Shown here: positions 60,184 to 64,000 of the stretch, piece after piece | How the letters are laid out: every line of letters starts with the position of its first letter | How positions within the stretch are numbered: the stretch's first letter is position 1 | DNA from: JBBPYC01 sp038200275 | GTDB taxonomy: Bacteria; Pseudomonadota; Gammaproteobacteria; Burkholderiales; Burkholderiaceae_C | DNA: 64,000 nucleotides | Assembly: GCA_038200275.1 (NCBI GenBank) | Contig: JBBPYC010000082.1 | Coordinates: 236,979-300,978 of the forward strand | Direction: 5' to 3' | Program-made: the position numbers and the translations under genes | The notes under the pieces: generated by a model | Database searches by the model: none | The model's input: the letters and a program-made list of their open reading frames with translations, nothing else | Told to the model about the DNA's origin: nothing

Positions 60184-62022
60184 GTGAATACTGCACTCGA
60201 AAACGCTACGCTGCGCACCTGCCTGAACCATGCGTATCGACGCGCGACCCCGCTGCTCGGCAGCGCCGCCGCGATCATCGCAAGCGTGGCTGGAATGATG
60301 CCGGCCTCAACCGCCGCAGCGCCGCCGATCGTGCCGCCGGGCCAGGCGAAGTCCGAGCAGTTCGCGAAGGGCCGCATCCTGATCGAGCCCCGCGCCGGCT
60401 TGTCGATTGAGGAACTCGACCGCGTTCTCCGGCCTCTGGGCGGCAAGAGCCGCAAGATCGGCCAAAGCAATTTGCACATTGTGGAGCTGTCCAGCAAAGG
60501 CTCGGAAAAGGCGACGGTCGCGATTCTGTCGCACAACCCGCATCTCAAGTTCGCGGAACTCGACCGGCAGGTGGCACCGAACTTCGTTCCCAACGATCCC
60601 TATTACGGCAGCGAAGCGCATCTGGCCGTGGTGGGCGCCAGCAGCGCCTGGGACGTGAGCCAGGGCAACGGCATCGTGATTGCGATCCTCGACACGGGGG
60701 TGGACGCCACGCATCCCGATCTGGCCGCGCAGATGGTGCCGGGCTACAACTTCTACGACAACAACACGAACACCAGCGATGTGCAAGGTCACGGCACGGC
60801 GGTCGCGGGCACGGCTGCGGCGACCCTGAACAACGGTCAGGGCGTCGCCGGCATCGCGGGGCAGGCAAAGATCATGCCGCTGCGCATTAGCGCCCCTGAC
60901 GGCTATGCCTACTACAGCACGATTTCGCAGGGCCTGACTTGGGCCGCTGACCACGGCGCGCAAGTTGCCAACTGCAGTTTTGAAGGCGTCGCGGGGAGTG
61001 CGGCCATTCAAAGCGCGGCGCAATACATGAAAAGCAAAGGCGGCTTGGTCGTGGTCGCGGCGGGCAACAGCGGCACCGACCCGGGAACCGCCCCGACCAA
61101 CACCATGATTCCCGTGTCGGCAACCGACAACAACGATGCGCGCATGGGCTGGTCGAGCTATGGCGACTACGTCGCGATGTCGGCACCGGGCGCGCTGTGG
61201 ACCACCACGCGCGGCGGCAGCTATCAGATGTGGCAAGGCACGTCGTTCTCGAGCCCGCTGACCGCAGGCGTCGTGGCGCTCATGATGGCGGCCAATCCCG
61301 CGCTCGGCGGGGCGGCGGTTGAAAAGCTGTTGTATTCGACGGCAGTCGACCTCGGCACGCCGGGGCGAGACGCCTACTTCGGTTATGGCCGGGTCGATGC
61401 CGCCGCTGCGACCAAGGCGGCTGCAGCGACGGTGCCGCAAGTCGATCGCACGCCACCCATCGTATCGATCACCGCGCCTTACGCGAACAGCACCGTGAGC
61501 GGTACGGTGGCTGTGAATGTGTCGACCAGCGACAACGTTGGCGTGAGCCGGGTGGAACTCGCCGTTGGCAACAGCAGGGTCGCGGTGGACTCGGTTGAGC
61601 CGTTCGGCTTCAGTTGGGATTCGACCGGCGTGCCCAACGGCATGGCGGCATTGACCGTTACCGCGTTCGACGCAGCGGGCAACTCGACGGTGTCATCACC
61701 CGTGGCGGTCAACGTGGCCAATGTCGTGATTCCGCCAGTCGCGACCGACACCAAACCGCCGCTCGTCACGATCAGCAATCCCCAGGCGGGGCGTGTGTTC
61801 GGCAACGTCACCATCGGCGTGAACGCTTCCGACGACAGCGGTCCTTCGGGGATCGTGCAATCGATCTACATCGACGGGCAATTGAAAGCAACAGGCACCG
61901 GCACGACGCTTGGATTCAACTGGAATACGAAGAAGGCGACCAGCGGCATGCACACGATCACAGCGGTAGCAAAAGATGCGGCCGGCAATACGGCGACCAC
62001 GTCGGTCCAGGTCTCCAAATAA
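60184..62022 (+). CDS. Secreted subtilisin-like serine protease (S8) with two C-terminal Ig-like domains
   Basis: The product is about 612 residues. Signal peptide with LLGSAAAIIASVAGMMPAST, cleavage near 46. An inhibitor-type propeptide follows (RILIEPRAGLSIEELDRVL). The catalytic domain (about 140-405) has D170 in AILDTGVDATHPDL, H203 in GHGTAVAGTAAA, oxyanion N295 in VVVAAGNSG and S354 in GTSFSSPLTAGVVAL. Two Ig-like repeats start near DRTPPIVSITAPYANS and DTKPPLVTISNPQAG. GTG at 60184 after AGGA is preferred; an in-frame ATG at 60070 after GAGG is possible. A c-di-GMP riboswitch precedes it, so expression should follow the motile/sessile switch. Confidence 0.92.
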   Translation: MNTALENATLRTCLNHAYRRATPLLGSAAAIIASVAGMMPASTAAAPPIVPPGQAKSEQFAKGRILIEPRAGLSIEELDRVLRPLGGKSRKIGQSNLHIVELSSKGSEKATVAILSHNPHLKFAELDRQVAPNFVPNDPYYGSEAHLAVVGASSAWDVSQGNGIVIAILDTGVDATHPDLAAQMVPGYNFYDNNTNTSDVQGHGTAVAGTAAATLNNGQGVAGIAGQAKIMPLRISAPDGYAYYSTISQGLTWAADHGAQVANCSFEGVAGSAAIQSAAQYMKSKGGLVVVAAGNSGTDPGTAPTNTMIPVSATDNNDARMGWSSYGDYVAMSAPGALWTTTRGGSYQMWQGTSFSSPLTAGVVALMMAANPALGGAAVEKLLYSTAVDLGTPGRDAYFGYGRVDAAAATKAAAATVPQVDRTPPIVSITAPYANSTVSGTVAVNVSTSDNVGVSRVELAVGNSRVAVDSVEPFGFSWDSTGVPNGMAALTVTAFDAAGNSTVSSPVAVNVANVVIPPVATDTKPPLVTISNPQAGRVFGNVTIGVNASDDSGPSGIVQSIYIDGQLKATGTGTTLGFNWNTKKATSGMHTITAVAKDAAGNTATTSVQVSK

Positions 62023-62044
62023 ACACGCCGACGTCTGTGATTTA

Positions 62045-62885
62045 TTAGGCCGGCGATCAAACACAGAACGTTTCAACGCGATGCGATCAACAAGTCCGAT
62101 GGTCGATTGTTGTCGGAAGGGTGTCGTGCGCTGCTGCGTGGCCAGGCGCACCGGCTGCGCCGGCAGGGGCGCACCGGGGCCGAGATCGCTTCGATCGTCA
62201 GCATGCAACTGCCAACCGTGATGAGCTGGTCGCGGCGCTTTGCCCTCGGCTCGGCGGCTGTCGGCCAAGTGGCGTCGGCACGCCGGGGCCGGCGCTTCGA
62301 CGAGGATCGCACGCTGGCGTTGGCCGACGAGGTGGGGCTGCGCGAGTGGGTCGTGCGAGGTCCGCCTGCGGCGCTGGGGCTTCACGCCGCAGCACGCAGT
62401 TAAGCGGCCGATGGAGCAGTGCTCGGCTCAGCAAATGCGGCAGTGGCTGGAGGCCGACTCCCGGCCGTTGTTGCGCGCGCCAAGGCCGACCAGGCCGTGG
62501 TGCATTGGACCAATGGGACGGTTGTGCGGCAGGACACCGCCTGAATGCGCGGCTGCGCGGCCGCCGGCTACACCCGGGTGGTAGAACACGCCACCCGCCG
62601 GCCCCCGCCGCCGAGCGTGACGCTGATCTCGGCACTGAGCGAGCCAGCAGGAACTGCTGTGGTTCCGCGTTCATGGCGGCGCTGTCAGTGCCGAGCGCTT
62701 CATCGCCTTTCTGGCCGACTTGGCGCACGACGTGCCGTTCAAGGTGTTTCTCATCCCAGACAACCTGGCCGTGCATCGGGCAGTTCCGGTACGCCAGTGG
62801 ATCGAAGAGCATCGCGACCGCCTCGAGCCGTTCTACCTGCCGCCGTACCCACCGCAGATGAACCCCGACGAGGGGCTCAACTCAT
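62045..62885 (+). pseudogene. IS630-family transposase remnant
   Basis: N-terminal helix-turn-helix sequence AHRLRRQGRTGAEIASIVSM, then, in another frame, LRRWGFTPQHAVKRPMEQCS and MRQWLEAD; in a third frame GYTRVVEHATRRP and VTLISALSE; finally FKVFLIPDNLAVHRAVPVRQ and RLEPFYLPPYPPQMNPDE with the last DDE residue region. At least three frame changes, and the end is cut at about 62885 by the next remnant. No terminal inverted repeats were found. It begins 23 bases after the protease stop. Confidence 0.82.
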
Positions 62886-62889
62886 CCCA

Positions 62890-63840
62890 TTACCCACATC
62901 TCTGCCTGAACCACATGCCTTCGACGCATGACGGTACCCGTTGCAGGCCGATCCACAGCGACCTCACTCCCCAGCTCGCCGTCGCCCTTGCGCCCGAGGA
63001 AGCCGCCTGAGCGGGTGGATCATGCGCAGCGCCGCCCGCGCAGCGTGGGGGTCTTTGTCCGGCGGCCTCCTGCACGCCAGCAGCCGCTCGGCGTCCCAAT
63101 CGGGGCACGCGCGCCCCAGCCGCATGAGCAACCCGACGCGCCAGGACACGACCAAGTAGACCGCCAGCGCGCGCTCGATGCGCTCGACGCTCGGCAGTTG
63201 CAGCGCCTCGACCCGGCAACCTTGCTTCAGGTTGAGCAACAGCATCTCGACTTCCCAGCGCGTGCGGTGCCAGTCCACCAGTTCAACGACTGCCTCCAGC
63301 GTGGGCCCCTCGCGGTTGGTCAGCAACCGCCAGACGACCGGCTTGGCGCCTGCCAGCGCATCGACCTCCGAGGCGATCAGGCACATCACCTCGACGTGGC
63401 CGCCGGCCCGGTCGTCGAGCCGCACGCTCTGTGCACGTAGCTTCTGCTCCGCCGCTCGGGCCTTGCGCCCACGCCTGGCGGGCAGTTCAAAGCAGATGTG
63501 CCCCAGCAGCACGCTGCCCAGCACTGCATCCCACAGTTTTTTACCGCCCTCGGGCAGCACCCGGCTGTGCTGGCAGCGCAGCAGGCAAGGCGGCGCCATG
63601 GCCCAAGTCGCACGCCTTGATGAGCAGCGCCAACAGGTCGCTCTCGCGGTCGCCCACGGACACGAGCCGCGTGTCGGGCAGCTCAACGGGCATCTCGGCC
63701 AGCCGCTCTTAGCTTTCCACCCAGCGCGTGCTCTCCGGCAGCCCGGCGCGTGCGCCGTCGCTTTGTTTGGTCTCGCGCGCCCAGATTCAGGCATCGAGCA
63801 CGCGCTGCGGGCTCACCGCATAGCTCGCGTGCAAGTACAT
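62890..63840 (-). pseudogene. IS4-family (Tn5-like) transposase remnant
   Basis: Read leftward: MYLHASYAVSPQRVLDA, TGA stop (63789-63787), then WARETKQSD..., TAA (63711-63709), ERLAEMPVELPDTRLVSVGD and DRESDLLALLIKACDLGHGA. After a frame change come WHRTRWEVEMLLLNLKQGCR (the Y/W-R-E-K signature) and LPSVERIERALAVYLVVSWR. A last frame change leads to GVRSLWIGLQRVPSCVEGMW. Two nonsense codons and two or more frameshifts; the N-terminal part before MYLH is missing. Confidence 0.82.
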
Positions 63841-63869
63841 TCCGCGTTCCCCCCTATAGGCAGGGCTGT

Positions 63870-64000
63870 TCAACGCTGCAACTGTTGACACAAGTGCAGC
63901 AGCGCCTGCTCTGACCAGCCAATGGTCTGACGGGCGGCCTTGATGTGGTGATGGCCGGCGCAGCGCAGCAGGTTCAAGGCGCAGGTGCGCAGTTGAGCGA
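63870..64000 (-). pseudogene. Transposase C-terminal fragment (ISAs1/IS4-like), cut by the right edge
   Basis: From the right edge leftward, the frame reads AQLRTCALNLLRCAGHHHIK, AARQTIGWSEQALLHLCQQL and stops at 63870. The NLLR and IKAARQ wording resembles the C-terminal end of ISAs1-type or related DDE transposases. It abuts the IS4 remnant. It may belong to an intact element outside the window, so pseudogene status is provisional. Confidence 0.45.

Noticed and set aside
1..64000. CRISPR arrays, tRNA or rRNA genes, prophage modules
   Set aside because: No regularly spaced repeats, no cloverleaf with a GGTTC-type T-arm, no rRNA-like stretch and no phage structural genes were seen by eye.

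Overview
The window is about 64-65% GC and reads as a free-living betaproteobacterium of the order Burkholderiales, most like Comamonadaceae or Alcaligenaceae. Evidence: three orphan Bug-family (TctC-type) solute receptors, a meta-cleavage homoprotocatechuate (hpa) cluster with split hpaG1/hpaG2, cytochrome b561 plus YceI pairs, and short GCTAT...ATAGC mini-hairpins. The genus is inference. No tRNA, rRNA, CRISPR array or complete mobile element was seen.

Layout. 1-4.1 kb (mostly minus): a DnaQ-type exonuclease cut by the left edge, a DUF1993 protein, a YgjP-type metallopeptidase, a RIO-kinase pseudogene missing its catalytic core, a VapBC toxin-antitoxin pair and an M48 peptidase. 4.2-8.1 kb (plus): an AmpG-like permease and an OmpR/EnvZ-type two-component pair. 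8.2-16.7 kb: a hydratase, a Bug receptor, a serine-glyoxylate-type aminotransferase, and a divergent GntR regulator followed by a large FAD/Fe-S oxidoreductase; the control region holds two identical 14-bp palindromes. Then waaF. 16.8-22.4 kb (minus): zinc-finger protein, ilvE, a decayed BMP-family receptor, a gamma-glutamyltransferase, a Bug receptor and a small membrane protein. 22.5-29.4 kb (minus): a probable operon Bug - PrpF - isocitrate-lyase-like enzyme - SbcD-like nuclease - SbcC-like ATPase. 29.7-35.6 kb: a BisC-type molybdoenzyme, an IclR regulator and a divergent, translationally coupled operon of CoA-transferase, cupin thiol dioxygenase and enoyl-CoA hydratase, probably for a sulfur-containing acid. 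35.6-37 kb: radA.

37.2-48 kb is the hpa cluster: hpaG1-hpaG2-dadA, hpaR (divergent), hpaE-hpaD-hpaF-hpaH-hpaI, then a class II aldolase, a ketopantoate-reductase-like protein and a DMT exporter. It covers every step from homoprotocatechuate to pyruvate plus succinic semialdehyde, but not the hydroxylase that makes homoprotocatechuate. 48-56 kb: an alpha/beta-hydrolase pseudogene, an SGNH hydrolase, opgC, a cytochrome b561/YceI/YceI operon, a periplasmic glycerophosphodiesterase and dacB. 56.3-59.6 kb (plus): a DMT exporter, tsaB, rimI and a family 4 uracil-DNA glycosylase. 59.9-62 kb: a class I cyclic-di-GMP riboswitch ahead of a secreted subtilase. 62-64 kb: broken transposases of three types.

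The most interesting signals are the c-di-GMP riboswitch in front of a protease gene, the sulfur-acid operon, the twin GntR operators, and three perfect inverted repeats with arms of 14-17 bp, two of them inside coding sequence (waaF, opgC). Several catabolic or transport genes are freshly broken, which points to ongoing gene loss or to sequence errors.
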